A DNA stretch of 64,000 bases from Dryococelus australis (Eukaryota; Arthropoda; Insecta; Phasmatodea; Phasmatidae). The notes beneath the pieces were generated by a model, which ran no database searches, was not told the DNA's origin, and saw only the letters and a list, made by a program, of their open reading frames with translations. The stretch spans positions 30,500,418 to 30,564,417 of the forward strand of contig CM056999.1 of assembly GCA_029891345.1 (NCBI GenBank), given 5' to 3'. Shown piece by piece: positions 20,280-31,555 of the stretch. How positions within the stretch are numbered: position 1 is the first letter of the stretch; the number at the start of each line of letters is the position of its first letter. A program made the position numbers and the translations under genes.

Positions 20280-22130
20280 TCCCTAGCAGTTTGTCTACAG
20301 AGTTGAGATACCGCTGCTGCCTGCATGGCCGGGACAGACGTCCCAATAATAATTTATTATTTTGTCCGATGAGCTACTGAGACCATGCAAGAGGTGCGGG
20401 GTGAGTACAGCAGTGTGCCACGGGATGCTGCCACACGCAAGATGCCTAGATCCTACCACTCTCCACTACGCCGCACACATCAAGGATATAGGCGCTGGGC
20501 TTGCACCTACTAACCCCCACTCCCGATGCCCTATGCCAGTGAAGGAAGGGATGGCCAGGAGTATAAAAGGAGATGCGTCCTGGCCTCTGGATCGACAGTT
20601 CTGCTTCAGTTCTCGATCTCCTCTCATGAGCTCTCATCGCTCCAGCTATTGGTGCAGAGACTCTCACCTTTCCAACTACACTGCTCACCTTGTGGGGCCA
20701 AAGATCCTCTCCTACATTACCTAGGAAGAACCAACGGCATCAGCAGCTTCACACTGAGACACGTTCTGTCCCTTACGGACACTCAAAAGAGTAGAGCTCG
20801 CCCCGAGGATTAACTGTACGCAACACACACTTGCTACTGCCTCTCCTATAGTTTTGCACAGGGCGCCAAGCCCGTATGTATTTAGGAGATAGTACTTCTA
20901 CCATTTGTGTTAATTTTCTTAGGGTCAATAAACACTGATCGTACCAGATCTTTTGACTTTCACTCACAGTTCCTTCCTTGTGTCATTGTCGGAGCTGGAG
21001 GAATCAGCAGGTAACTGGGTTTGAACGTACCAAACTTACATGTACAACACAACATAACATCCTTGAAAGACCACTCATTCTCTGCCCCGCAGTGAACGGT
21101 AGAGCCACAACACTAGGACACTGTCCCTTGGAAATTGGCTTGCCAGCTTGACGTCGCCCCCCGCCTCACTGCTCATTTCGTGGTGCCAAGGAGGGGAACT
21201 TCTTGGAGTTCGGGGAAGACCAGTGACCACTGGAACTCACCTCACCTGTATTGGAAGGCCACCTGTTCTTTGCACTAGGTGGGAGGAACAGTAGAGCCAC
21301 TAAACTAGGTAGGCTTCTGGAGGCATCTGCTTGCCGGTTTGAGTGCTCAACTCTCACCGCCTACTTTGTGGTGCCAACAGGGGTGCGCTCTGATGCAGGG
21401 AAACCTACCCCAACGAGACAACACCATGCAGTTCCCACAACCAACACTCTGCAGCTGGAACCTTCTCCACCCGATGGAGAAGTCAAAAGTGAGGCGGTGT
21501 TGGCAGCAGTAATTGGCACCCACACTTGGACACACACGTCAGCTGCCTACCTCCTGCAGCCCTGACTTTTGTGCCTAATGCACAAAGATGAGAGATGATC
21601 CAAGAAGGCGAGGGCTATCTCTAAAAATCCATAGGGGCTACGTATCCTTCCTAGTAGGTTCGGACTGCTTAATCCACGTGAACAGGCTGCCATGCTGAGA
21701 CGACTCACCATACCTGAACCAACGTCACACCAGTGAATTTGTTCGAACCACCTACCAAAGTTGCGGAAGGGTGTATCACCCCATAGTGCAAGAGGCACTG
21801 TTTGGCAAGAGGTCCGCCAGTACACGAGAATCACAACCTAGTACCTCACCCGCACACACCACCCCCCAGTTGAGTGCCACTCAGGTAGGAGGTGCCACCC
21901 AGGGACAGTACAGCCACCTAACAAACAGTCACGCCGCCTAACTGCACCACAACCTAAACTCACTCCACGCCGGGTGAAACTTGCTGAACCAGACTTCCTA
22001 CCAAGTCTACGGCCAACCAGACCAGTGCTGTACACCGGGCGGGCCCCAGTGCCCAGAGATGAATAGCTACCTTGAGACACAACTCGCCTAGCGTGGAGTA
22101 AGTCACTCATGACAGGGACAGTCAACCAGC
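20280..22130 (+). mobile_element. LTR retrotransposon remnant (LTR plus leader)
   Basis: GC-rich block with sharp AT-rich edges. A promoter-like TATAAAA at 20562-20568 is followed 360 bases later by AATAAA at 20927-20932, the usual U3-R-U5 order of an LTR. Downstream are stretches such as GTGGTGCCAACAGGGG (about 21367) that look like a tRNA primer-binding region, then GC-rich sequence without a recognisable gag or pol. LTR ends (TG...CA) could not be fixed. Frames on both strands are short and overlapping. Confidence 0.5.
21062..21440 (+). repeat. Diverged ~190-bp tandem duplication in the LTR leader
   Basis: Unit 1 (from about 21062) and unit 2 (from about 21252) share AAGaCCACtc.TTCT, GTAGAGCCAC.A.ACTAGG, a GCTTGCC block, CTCAC.GC, and TGGTGCCAA.AGGGG in the same order. 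A third partial version ends in CTTGTGGGGCCAAAG at about 20691-20705. Confidence 0.6.
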
Positions 22131-23170
22131 CATAGGACTGTCACGCATCAACCTTTTGCACTGTAGAAAAGGAATTGTTTCTGTGAATACTGAAAAAACT
22201 ATGCGTTGTTTCAAGAGAGGTCACGACGAGATTAAATGTCATAAAAGGATTTTCTGCTTGTGGTATCTGCCCACTTAATAAACAGCATAACAAGTCACTA
22301 AAGATGTTAACAATAATGCCAATGTCTGGGCAGAAGATGAGGTATGCTGAAATATGATAGATGGACAGCACATCAGCAAAATCGAGAAAGTTGAATGTTG
22401 TTCCAGGAAGATATGTTACTCCTCAGTTGTGCAGAAAATAACACGAAACTTGCATTAAAAAGACTCTATGAGTCTTTTGGGTAGTAAATAATTATGTGAA
22501 ACTGAAAAGATAAAGAATTAGGTAAGAGACATTCATGGTATAGTATGGTATTCTATTGTTATCATTTATTCCAATCAACCACAATTCTCTTTAATCCGTA
22601 GTCTTAGCTTCAATCCAGCACAGCTTGATGTCATGTTCCTCCATAAAGTGAGACTCATTTTGTATAGCAAGTGAATGAAGATAATAGACACTGCCAAAGT
22701 TTGAGATGTAAAAAAGATACTAAACCACAAATTTGGATGAAGGGAAGAATTTCTCTTTGATATAGATTTATCTGAATTCAGTGTCCAATAGAATAATACT
22801 GTAGATTGTAATTTAGTTCAATTAATTGTTATTAAGGAAAAGTCTTTGAACACACATTGAAATCTGTTAATTTTTTTAATTCCTTTCTTTCTTTTTACTT
22901 TATATTAAATTTCTATTCATGTAATAATATTTTTCTATCTCTTAGAAGTAGTTTTCTATTGGCCACACATGCCTCAAGTAGATTTTAAACCTGAATTTAA
23001 TGTTAACTGGTCAAGTTGCCCCAAGGTGGGGTTAACTTAACTTTTTCTTTGCCTGTAATACACGAGATAATATGTTCAATAAACAAATCTTGTTCTAACA
23101 AATTCTTCAAAAGTCACGTGGATTCTCATTTTGCTTGCATCTAAAATAAATGTTGCAGAGTTTTGAAATA
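22131..23170. other. No supported gene
   Basis: AT-rich sequence with no long frames, repeats or signals that I can defend. Confidence 0.55.
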
Positions 23171-24287
23171 ACAGGCTGTTCACAGTAAAGTGAGCACTTT
23201 TGAAAGTTCTGCCAAGTTTCTACTGCTAGTCATTAGTTTCATATCTTTTCAAATACCTATCAAAATAAATAAACACTACCATGTGCCTTTCAGCTGGATC
23301 AGATGGCTCATTTATTTACTGCATACTCACTGAATGAACAACAAACAGTAATAAATGTTTTAATCAGCACTATAAACATGTACATGTTAATTCCAGGTAC
23401 ACAATATTGGTTGGTGAATATTGATTGATGTTCACGATTCTTTTTCTGTTTAAACATAAATTAATGCCTTTAACTGTTGTCAACTTTTCTCAGGTCATAA
23501 GAAAATATGTTTACTTCAGAATGTCAACAGAATAGCAGAAGAATTAAACAAGATTATTTTCTCCTTTATAAAACAAGGCCGAGATGTTTCAAATGATTAA
23601 AACATCTGAACAGATGAAACGCTCCCTCATTAAAGTCACACTTTTAGATAATATGGTGTAATCATTAAATGACAAGATTTATGTTTAACAACATGGTTGT
23701 GTACAATTATATTGCATAAATACCTCACAAATCAATATTTTAATAAAGTCTATGCACAAGCAAATAGTGGGCATTGTTATTACAATATGGTTAATGAAAA
23801 CAATAGTCATGAAATTCAATGGTGGGAAAGAATCAATCCAAATTTTTACAGCATACATTCAGAGTAATATTTGTCACTCGATACAAGTTTTGTGAAAATT
23901 TTCCCAGCTACATAGATTTTAAAGCACATAACACAACCTGATGTGTTCCATGCAGCCAGAGGAGGCCGCATTGAAAATTTCTGATCATTCCAGCGGAAAC
24001 TTGATATAACTACAATTATGTTGCATTTTTCACTAATGTGTAATTGTTGTTGTTAAGTCACTACCACTTTGAAACAAGATGTTATGTGTATGTATGTACG
24101 TACTTAGTTACACCCTCTTTTAAACTGTAGATGTTTCATCCACATACAAGTAGAAGTTTCCATGCTATAGCACTTGGAATCGGACAAAGATTTTATAGAC
24201 ATCCTGTATTCCATAAAACTACATCCACACATTTAATGCAAAATATAATTTTCCTCCAAATTCCCCACCTTGAAGGTGAGTATAATA

Positions 24288-25742
24288 CAGTAAACTCCCA
24301 ATTTTCCAGAGTTAATGACTAGCTAAGTGTTCACGGATAACCAATATTTATGGTTAAAGCAATTGGTAAAAGGGGGGGGGGGGGATGTTTACTTTAGGCC
24401 TACAAACTGTACATGTAGGTTATGTAAACAAATAATACAGTCATATAAGAATTCAATCTTTTGACAGCCAGTGTATGGCAACGTCATAAATGATATTAAC
24501 ATCACATACACAAAATCCTGTATCAGCTGATTCGTGAACAATTGCAAGAAAATTTCAAGTTTTCTATTTTGACAGCCTACATTTTCACAACAGACATCAG
24601 AGAAATATACAGGCAGGAAGGGGATTGTAGACAAAATGTCTATGTATTTTATTTTATATTGTTACAAAACAGCTGTTATTAGTGCAACAAATTAAACTCC
24701 CTTCTAGAATAATGTGTAGGTGTTTAAAAGAAATGGAACACCGTATGTGATAGTTTAGCTTTGTTTGTCTCTTCATAGGCCACAGCCAGTGATTGCTGCT
24801 TACATTGACACGTGCATAGTTCATATTAATCAAAGAGGCAGAACATCTATTGCACAGTATTTTTCAAATATTTCTACATTAATTTTATGTAATATATTTC
24901 AAACCCAAGTTGTTTTAAAACTGCACAAGATGAAAATTTACTTTTAAAAAATGTGATATATATATACTTTTGTGACACAGCAGCAAAATAGGCAACCGTG
25001 CTGCCATCTGTTGGCCAGTGCATGCAGCTCGCTTAGGAAACCATGCCCCTATGAAATTACTCGCTTTTCATGTGTAAAATGCAAATATGTGAATTCTAAG
25101 AGTTTTAAATTTTCCACAGGCTCTATAAATATTTTAACGTAACATATTTCCGTGTGTGAAGCGATTCTGCTTGCTAATAATTTGGATTTGGCCTGTAATT
25201 GCCAAGCCTTTCCGAGGTCGGCTTGCCATTTTTTTTTGTCAAGACTCCCCTTCCACTTCAGCAACAAAGCAAAAATAAATGTTGTTTGCGATGGAATCAT
25301 TTTTGCGGCAAATAATATTTATTTTAATGAGATATTTTTTTCATCCAGGCACACTCAGTGCCACAGTTAATTTATAAATAGCATCTGCTTGTACAAACTA
25401 TTGTAAATTACAATATCTCACCTTTTTGACAAGCAGATGCCAGATTTAATTTAGAAATACTTATTTATTATGAATGATAATATGCTGTATGACGATTTCC
25501 CCGCATTCCAAGTTTCACATACAATACCCAAACACTTTTAATATTATAATTAATCAGTACTGCATCACTTGTCTGCAGCAAGGTAATTAATAGTATGTGC
25601 ATTGGTTATTAAGAGCAGTGGTGTGCAACTGGCGGCAGCTGTTCAATATTTGACGACTTTGAAATGGTAGCTTTACAGTTAAGTTTTCCACAGTTAAGCT
25701 GCAACCTAATTAAGCCACGCCTGGTAAATTGGGAGTTTATTG
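24288..25742. mobile_element. Non-autonomous Tigger-like element, 1455 bp
   Basis: Starts CAGTAAACTCCCAATTTTCC at 24288 and ends with the matching reverse complement (GGTAAATTGGGAGTTTATTG, ending 25742). TA flanks both ends (24286-24287 and 25743-25744), the normal target site of pogo/Tigger elements. The interior has no transposase; it includes a G-run at 24374-24384 and a nested hairpin at 25381-25440. Confidence 0.8.
25381..25440. repeat. Nested hairpins: 12-bp outer and 8-bp inner inverted repeat
   Basis: GCATCTGCTTGT at 25381-25392 pairs exactly with ACAAGCAGATGC at 25429-25440. In the loop, TATTGTAA-A-TTACAATA forms a second perfect stem. It sits inside the 24288-25742 element. Confidence 0.85.
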
Positions 25743-26697
25743 TACTTATTGCTTGACATAACAACTCATACAAACTAAAACATTTGGACAGATATTATAA
25801 AACTGTTTTAATGTGTTCTAACACTCTAGGAATGTTTCACATGCAATATAAAACATTTTCGTGACATTATTGTTCCAAAATGAGAAACATAGATGTCTTA
25901 GCTATCAATTTGTTAAATGGCAACTGTACAAACATTAAATAACACACACATTTGTTAAAGCTTTCAGAATTGCAACAAATATCACAGATAAAACAAAACA
26001 CACTCATCCGAAGTTTCTTCGCATTAACTCAAGGTTTAAAATTTATGCTATGTTGTACTTATTTTAATTACATGAAGCAGTACATTTTCCAGGTTGCCAT
26101 TTTATGTAAAATTTCAAGAATTTCTGCGACAAAAGACTACGTTCAAATATAGTAGAGAGCAACAACAAACAATGCCACTTCACTCTGAACATGTATAAAA
26201 AATACTTTATTTAGGACATTAATGAATACTTTAATTCAGGAGTTACAAATTGACATTCAAAATCACATTGGTTGTGAAACGCTGTTTTGTTGACATGAGC
26301 GCGGACCACAAAAAAAAAAATGAACCACCTAACTTGAATGTTGCATCAGCCAGGTGATTTTGTGAACGCATTAGAAACATTAATGTGTTACAGTCCCACC
26401 AAATTTTATTCTTATTTGCATACAACAAAAATAATGTGAACTGCAGGCGACAAAAAGTTTAACTTTATGAGTAAGATGTTAAAACATGGAACAACTTCTT
26501 GTAGTTTACTGCCAACTTAACTGTGTGCATTGCGGTGTCATTGCAGTTATGGGCATTCTTTTTTTTTTACAGTTTGATTTTAAGAGTGCTCACTTTATCA
26601 TGAACCACATTTATATTAGTTGTACTGATTTAGTGGTTTTTTATATCATTTTAAAAACGTCAATCCTAAAACTGTAACACAGAACATTATTAATATA

Positions 26698-28362
26698 TAG
26701 TAAAACCCCTCCATTACGGCCCCATTTATTATGACCATCTCTCTATTATGACCCAAACCCGAGGAACTGTGAAAAGTTTGGGTCGAAAAAGTTAAATATG
26801 AGGCACGTATAAAAATAGATACAGTAATCCCTCACCAACCGCAGTATCTTCAAACGCGGTTTCAGTTATGCATGGAATTGTTTTCGTAAACCTATTCTTC
26901 AACTGTGGTACAAGTTTCTATTATCCAGTTTTCAACTTATGGAAAACTGGGGCTTACTGATGTTAGCGGTCACTCATTTCTCAAAACTCTGACAATTGTT
27001 GTTCCAAGCAGCATGAAGCAATAAATTACTTCAAGTCAGAAGGGGACAATGGTATTTGTAGGGGGGGGGGGGGGGGGGGGAGCTTGCAGACCGGGTTGAG
27101 AATGCTTTGTCTAGTCATGTGCTGTACCCCTCCCACTCATTATTTTCTTCTGTCAACCCTCCGCCCATACCTACGTAAGGTGATAATTTTTGATAGTGAG
27201 CAATTTATTTTGGCAAGTTAGGCCGTGTGCGTGTATATGCCACATCAGAATTTTTTCATAAAGAATTCGTGTTAATTAATATTTCAAGTACGTCGCACTA
27301 AATTTTTGTATTCCTGTAAACATTGCTGGGTCTCATTGTACCAGTACAGAGGCCAATACGCCACCTAAATTTCGTAAAAGTTCAACACATTGACATGTAT
27401 AGCATCTATCAGCATGTTTTCCCAACATCAGCAGTAACGACAGTGGCGCTGTCTAGCCGCCGCCCACGAGTAATCTTGTAGCGATCGAACGACAGCTGTG
27501 CAAGGCAGTCGGCCCCGGTATGAGCAACAGCTTAGCGGCATTCAGGCGGCCTGCCCGAGCGTGATGCTAGTGCCAGCGCCACCTACTTCACAGCCCAGCC
27601 AGAGGATCTAGGCCTGAGCGACAGCAGTAAGCTGATGTGCCCAGCCACACTGCAGAGGATCTAGCCGCTCACCCAGCTACGTACACACGACAATGTATTC
27701 GTTGCTAGCCGCAGCACACGAGTGATTTAATCTAAATAATGTATCTTCATATCTATTATCAATAAATAAAGTGCAGTGTTTTACTTCAAACATAAGGCAT
27801 CTCCAACAGTGCTTTTAGTTACTGCTTTGTGCGTAATACGTCCAATTTTCTAGCAATGAAACTGCCAGACCAAAACGAGAGCACGGTGCGCACACACGTA
27901 TTGCACAACGCCACCTAAACTTTTTGATCGCTACGTGCCTCATAGCAATGTATGACCCACGAGACCTGCGTAACAGATCTTTAATAATAACTTTATATTT
28001 TAATAATACATAGTCTAATGTTTTCACACACTTTCAATGGCCATGCCACACTGTGTTTAGGCCTTCTCTTTTACGACAAGGGGTGGTCCAATATGCCTTT
28101 CTTGGGTATCAAATTAATCAGGAGACGTTCAGCTATTAAAATATATATTTATTTTTATATTATATTTAAAAAGTGGTTTTTTATGCGCTAGTGCGATTGA
28201 ACATGAACTTCATACAAAAATGGCAAGTTTGGGGGCATAGGGGTTAGGGGTGAGTCAAAATTGGCCCAAAATTTACCAAATTTTTTGTTAACCCCCCCCC
28301 CCCCCCTAATTTCGACCCTATTCTCAGGAACCATGAGGGGTTGTAATAGAGAGGTTCTACTG
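26698..28362. mobile_element. Second Tigger-like element, about 1665 bp
   Basis: The left terminus TAGTAAAACCCCTCCATTAC and the reverse-complemented right terminus CAGTAGAACCTCTCTATTAC (ending 28362) match each other and the pogo/Tigger terminal consensus. TA dinucleotides flank both ends (26696-26697, 28363-28364). No transposase inside. A second Tigger-like start, CAGTAATCCCTCACC at 26822 preceded by TA, lies just inside and may be another truncated copy. The interior contains a 20-base G-run (27061-27080) and a GC-rich block at 27430-27720. Confidence 0.7.
27340..27790 (+). other. GC-rich block with AATAAA, possible solo LTR
   Basis: GC-rich sequence rich in CAGC/GCCG words ends in AATAAATAAAG at about 27762. 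Composition and the late poly-A signal would fit an LTR, but no TG...CA ends or target duplication were found. Confidence 0.25.
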
Positions 28363-28364
28363 TA

Positions 28365-29113
28365 GTCACTGGAATACACTTGCTTTCTATAGTATCTCTC
28401 ATATACTGCAGTAAAGAGTACATGGCATATACTGTTGCCCCATGGCTACTGATAATCAACACTCAAGAAGTTACGCTGTGTTCAAATAACAAGTACATAC
28501 TGAAATAAATAACAAAAATTGTCACATTTTACAGCAGTGTATAAATATAAATTATTTTTAAATTAGCATCCCACTGCAATCTAAGAGTGAGAAGCGCTAT
28601 AGATGCTTGCTCACAAGTTGAAAGATGAACATAAAATTGGAACGTGTGCGTTAATAAACTATACTACTTTTGAGAGCCCCTAGCAGTTACCACATGCTGA
28701 GAGATTTGGAATGTTGTGAATAGGTCTTTAGCACCCATGTCAGTGAAATGAGATTGAAATGAAGCAGTAACAGTTGTTAAGGACAAAGACAAAGCAATAG
28801 GAGTGCCTTGAGGAATATCACTAGCCAATGATGATGCCCACAATGTTTCCCACATGCTAAAATATGGCGTGACCCCCCTGTGGACTCAAACCTGTAATAT
28901 TTTGGAAGCCAGTTCACTAGGCACTCACCACAGCCCTGCAGTTAACATATGCTGCCCACTGAAACTCATGTACTCCTACAATATGCAATCAACACTTTAA
29001 AGTATGTTCCCTTCCAATTTCCTTGGGATATTTTAACATTAAATACATCTAACAAATTATGAAATAAAAAACTTCAACATTTTAATGTAATTCTGAAAGT
29101 TTCAGTCCAAATT
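28365..29113. other. 3' flank of the syntaxin-18 gene
   Basis: No other gene. On the minus strand ATTAAA occurs about 30 bases after the syntaxin stop (29079-29084), a possible weak poly-A signal. There is no T-run here that would indicate a retrocopy's A-tail. Confidence 0.45.
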
Positions 29114-30109
29114 TCAATCATTATACCAATCTAAAAACAACAACGTAAATGACATAACAAGGAGAAAGAATAAGACCCAAGCACGTAATCCTGCATTTCG
29201 CTGGATTGCTTGCCGGAGCTGTTCATTTGCATCCTTAACATTTTCTGTGGATCCAATGACAGTCATTGAAATTCTGTCTACGTCAACCTCCTGCTCTAAA
29301 ACTTTCTCTGTGAAAATTTCCTGTAATTCAGCAATACGGACAACTTTACTTTCAATCTGCTTCACTTCATCGGAGAGACTATTAAGCTCATTGTAAAGGT
29401 GTGCATTTTCTGACTCAAACATCTGCATCTCTTCTGCTGATAACTGCTCATCCTCTGATAGGTAATGGGAGAAATTAGAATCAACATTACTTTCATTTAA
29501 TTTTTTAGAGTCTTCTTTTGTGACATTTCCTTCTGGATCTTCATTTTCCTTGTTTTCATTAGATGTTCTGCGAAGTCTTGCTGATGAAGCAATTCCTTTT
29601 TCCGTTCTCCTGTCACTTATTTCCAACTTTGAAAGTTTTTGCAATTCCACAGCACGTTTAACCCTAATGGCTCTTTGCTCAGAGTAAATTTTACATACAG
29701 CCTTCAAGTAACATTCCACTAAATCAATTACAGCTTTATGATGTCCCTTCAACTGTGGTGGTTCGACCAACTTGTCTCTTTCTTTCTTGAATTCTTTAAT
29801 CAGATGGGAACAAGTGTTCATAATTCGCTGAGCTCCTGAGTCTATTTTGTCCCGTTCCACATCCGACATCTGAGGCACATCAGATAAATGACTTGCAAAG
29901 TTCAAATATGCTTTCCTGTGTTCAAATATGAAATCCCTTAACCGTGTTATCTGTCCTAAAACATCCTTTGCCTTTAACATAAAATCAGTTCTTTTTGTAG
30001 TATGTATTTTAAACAGTCTTGTCTTCTCACCTTCACCATTCAAACCAAAAGCTTTATTTCTTGTCCGTATTGTTTTAACACATGCTCTAAACAATGTCGT
30101 AATATCCAT
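29114..30109 (-). CDS. STX18: Syntaxin-18, ER Qa-SNARE
   Basis: Intact 331-residue protein (human STX18 is of nearly the same length). Syntaxin-18 sits on the ER membrane and acts with SEC22, USE1 and SEC20/BNIP1 in fusion of Golgi-derived COPI vesicles. Seen here: the conserved N-terminus (MDITTLFRACVKTIRTRNKA, residues 1-20) and N-terminal helical domain to about residue 155, including KIYSEQRAIRVKRAVE (140-155). A charged linker (about 160-220) follows, then the SNARE helix (about 225-300) with the likely zero-layer Gln at 273 in LEQEVDVDRI. A C-terminal anchor spans residues 309-328 (AWVLFFLLVMSFTLLFLDW), followed by YND. The ATG is chosen from family alignment. The whole CDS is in one exon, and a splice acceptor lies 22 bases upstream of the ATG, so the 5' UTR is probably spliced. 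Confidence 0.95.
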   Translation of the reverse strand: MDITTLFRACVKTIRTRNKAFGLNGEGEKTRLFKIHTTKRTDFMLKAKDVLGQITRLRDFIFEHRKAYLNFASHLSDVPQMSDVERDKIDSGAQRIMNTCSHLIKEFKKERDKLVEPPQLKGHHKAVIDLVECYLKAVCKIYSEQRAIRVKRAVELQKLSKLEISDRRTEKGIASSARLRRTSNENKENEDPEGNVTKEDSKKLNESNVDSNFSHYLSEDEQLSAEEMQMFESENAHLYNELNSLSDEVKQIESKVVRIAELQEIFTEKVLEQEVDVDRISMTVIGSTENVKDANEQLRQAIQRNAGLRAWVLFFLLVMSFTLLFLDWYND

Positions 30110-30130
30110 GTTTTATGTTGTTCTTATTTA

Positions 30131-30146
30131 CCTGGAAAAAAAGAGG
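30131..30146 (-). promoter_or_regulatory. 3' splice acceptor in the syntaxin-18 5' UTR
   Basis: Minus strand reads CCTCTTTTTTTCCAG followed by GTAAATAAG, then the ATG 22 bases into the exon. A strong polypyrimidine tract plus CAG argues for an upstream non-coding exon beyond 30147. Confidence 0.6.
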
Positions 30147-30246
30147 ATTCTTATTATTATTCATATAACAAACAAGTCACACAACTATCTGTAAAATAAT
30201 ATTTGCATGCACAAAAATTAAATTAGAAATTTCCCCAATTAAAGAC

Positions 30247-30354
30247 ATTATAGATATCACTACAAACTAGGATATTATAGATATCACTACAAACTAGGAT
30301 ATTATAGATATCACTACAAACTAGGATATTATAGATATCACTACAAACTAGGAT
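30247..30354. repeat. 27-bp tandem repeat, 4 identical copies
   Basis: ATTATAGATATCACTACAAA plus CTAGGAT repeats at 30247, 30274, 30301 and 30328 without a mismatch. Too homogeneous to be old. It lies about 140 bases upstream of the syntaxin-18 coding exon, within the inferred intron. Confidence 0.95.
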
Positions 30355-30390
30355 ATTCATTACAACTATAGTTGCCAACATCATGGTGTA

Positions 30391-30627
30391 GGCTGTTCAT
30401 GATAAAGTGAGCACTTTTGAAAGCCTTCTCATTTAGATTAATAGTCAATAAACATGTTTTATTTTTTTTTTTAGATGTCAACTTCCAAGTGCGGTGGAAT
30501 ACATACACTGTGTTTATTACTTACACTTCAATATTTATTTAAATAAGTGAACAAAGGATTAAATATGGCTGAAAGTAAAAATTAACTAGAGCCTCAAAAG
30601 TGGTCACTTTATAGTGAGGAAAGCGCC
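30391..30627. mobile_element. Small TIR MITE, 237 bp, mariner-like family
   Basis: Left end GGCTGTTCATGATAAAGTGA (continuing GCACTTTTGAAAG), right end in reverse complement GGCGCTTTCCTCACTATAAAGTGACCACTTTTGAG; the core ATAAAGTGAsCACTTTTGA is shared by both. TA precedes the left end (30389-30390). Same terminal sequence as the element at 23174-26606. Confidence 0.65.
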
Positions 30628-30639
30628 ACAACTGTTGCA

Positions 30640-31555
30640 GGTTTTTTAATACCAGACAGCATATTCCATAGAAATGGGGAGTATTTTCAATACCTGTTAT
30701 CAGCAACAGGTATTGGGCGAGAACAGTCGATACCTGTTCCTAGTTTCTGGTAATACCTGTTGCCATCCATGAATGTTACTGAAGCAAGAACAATCACATG
30801 TACTGGCTTGTTACTCGACACTCGTACAATATCATTTCGTCGTACCTGTTTCTATCGCCTACTGTATCCCAATAGTATTTATGGGCGAGAAAATATTATT
30901 ATATTAAAAAATTCTTACTAATTTTATTTTGAAGTTATTTAATAACGCCATTCGCACAGTGCCCATTTTGCATGTGATTTTGTTTTTACAATTTTTGGAC
31001 AACAAAAAAATTGTTAAAAGTTTTGTTTTAAGTTATAATTAATTTCTCCTCTTCAGTATGTTTCTAGCTGTTCTTTTATGCCCCCCCCCCCCAAATTGTG
31101 GCAGTAACAGCCGCTCGGAAATTGCTATTGTCACTGTCCTACCATGAGAACATGAGACGCGAGGAGGTATACTTCTCCTGATACCTAACCACCTCGCATG
31201 TCATGTTTCCCTGGTATGATGATCATAATGCCAGGCGTTTATTTACTTGCTCTGCAAGGAATCCCGCACACCTTTGAACACTGGAGTCGGATTTTCATAT
31301 ATTATATGATTTTTTTTAAAAATACTAACGACTTTAAAAAATTGTTTATATATTTTCATAAGGTAGTATTTGACTAGTAACAGGTATTCGAGAACAAGGT
31401 GAGATAGTGGAACGCAGCCTAGCCGACTCTTCTAAAATCTTTGAGTCTAGTGCACTGATTACCCATAACAGGTATTTTCAATAACAGGTATCGATTGGGA
31501 ACAGGAACAGGTATGGGATGTTCCTGAGAAATACTGGTTTAGCTCATCTCTAGTA
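30640..31555. mobile_element. hAT-like non-autonomous unit with subterminal repeats
   Basis: The octamer ACAGGTAT (or reverse ATACCTGT, with near variants) occurs about nine times, clustered at the left (30699-30850) and right (31376-31510) of a roughly 900-bp stretch. Clusters of short subterminal motifs in both orientations at both ends are typical of hAT elements. No coding region and no clear TIR or 8-bp duplication was found, so the boundaries are approximate. Confidence 0.4.

Larger units (their letters stand above)
23174..26606. mobile_element. Mariner-like TIR element, internally invaded
   Basis: The left end GGCTGTTCACAGTAAAGTGA (from 23174, continuing GCACTTTTGAAAG) is matched in reverse complement at 26574-26606 (GGTTCATGATAAAGTGAGCAC). 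The same terminal sequence bounds the small element at 30391-30627. No transposase is recognised inside. A Tigger-like element (24288-25742) lies within, so the original unit would be about 2 kb. TA target bases are not clear at both ends; pairing these two ends as one element is inference. Confidence 0.5.

Noticed and set aside
20362-20813. Overlapping 80-120-codon frames on both strands
   Set aside because: They lie within LTR-like sequence containing the TATA and leader; no gag or other domain, so likely chance in GC-rich DNA.
27061-27080. 20-base G-run as a regulatory G-quadruplex
   Set aside because: A pure homopolymer inside a dead element; similar G and C runs are scattered through the window, so no specific role is supported.
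30247-30354. CRISPR-like repeat array
   Set aside because: Four abutting 27-bp repeats with no spacers in a eukaryotic genome; it is a simple tandem repeat.
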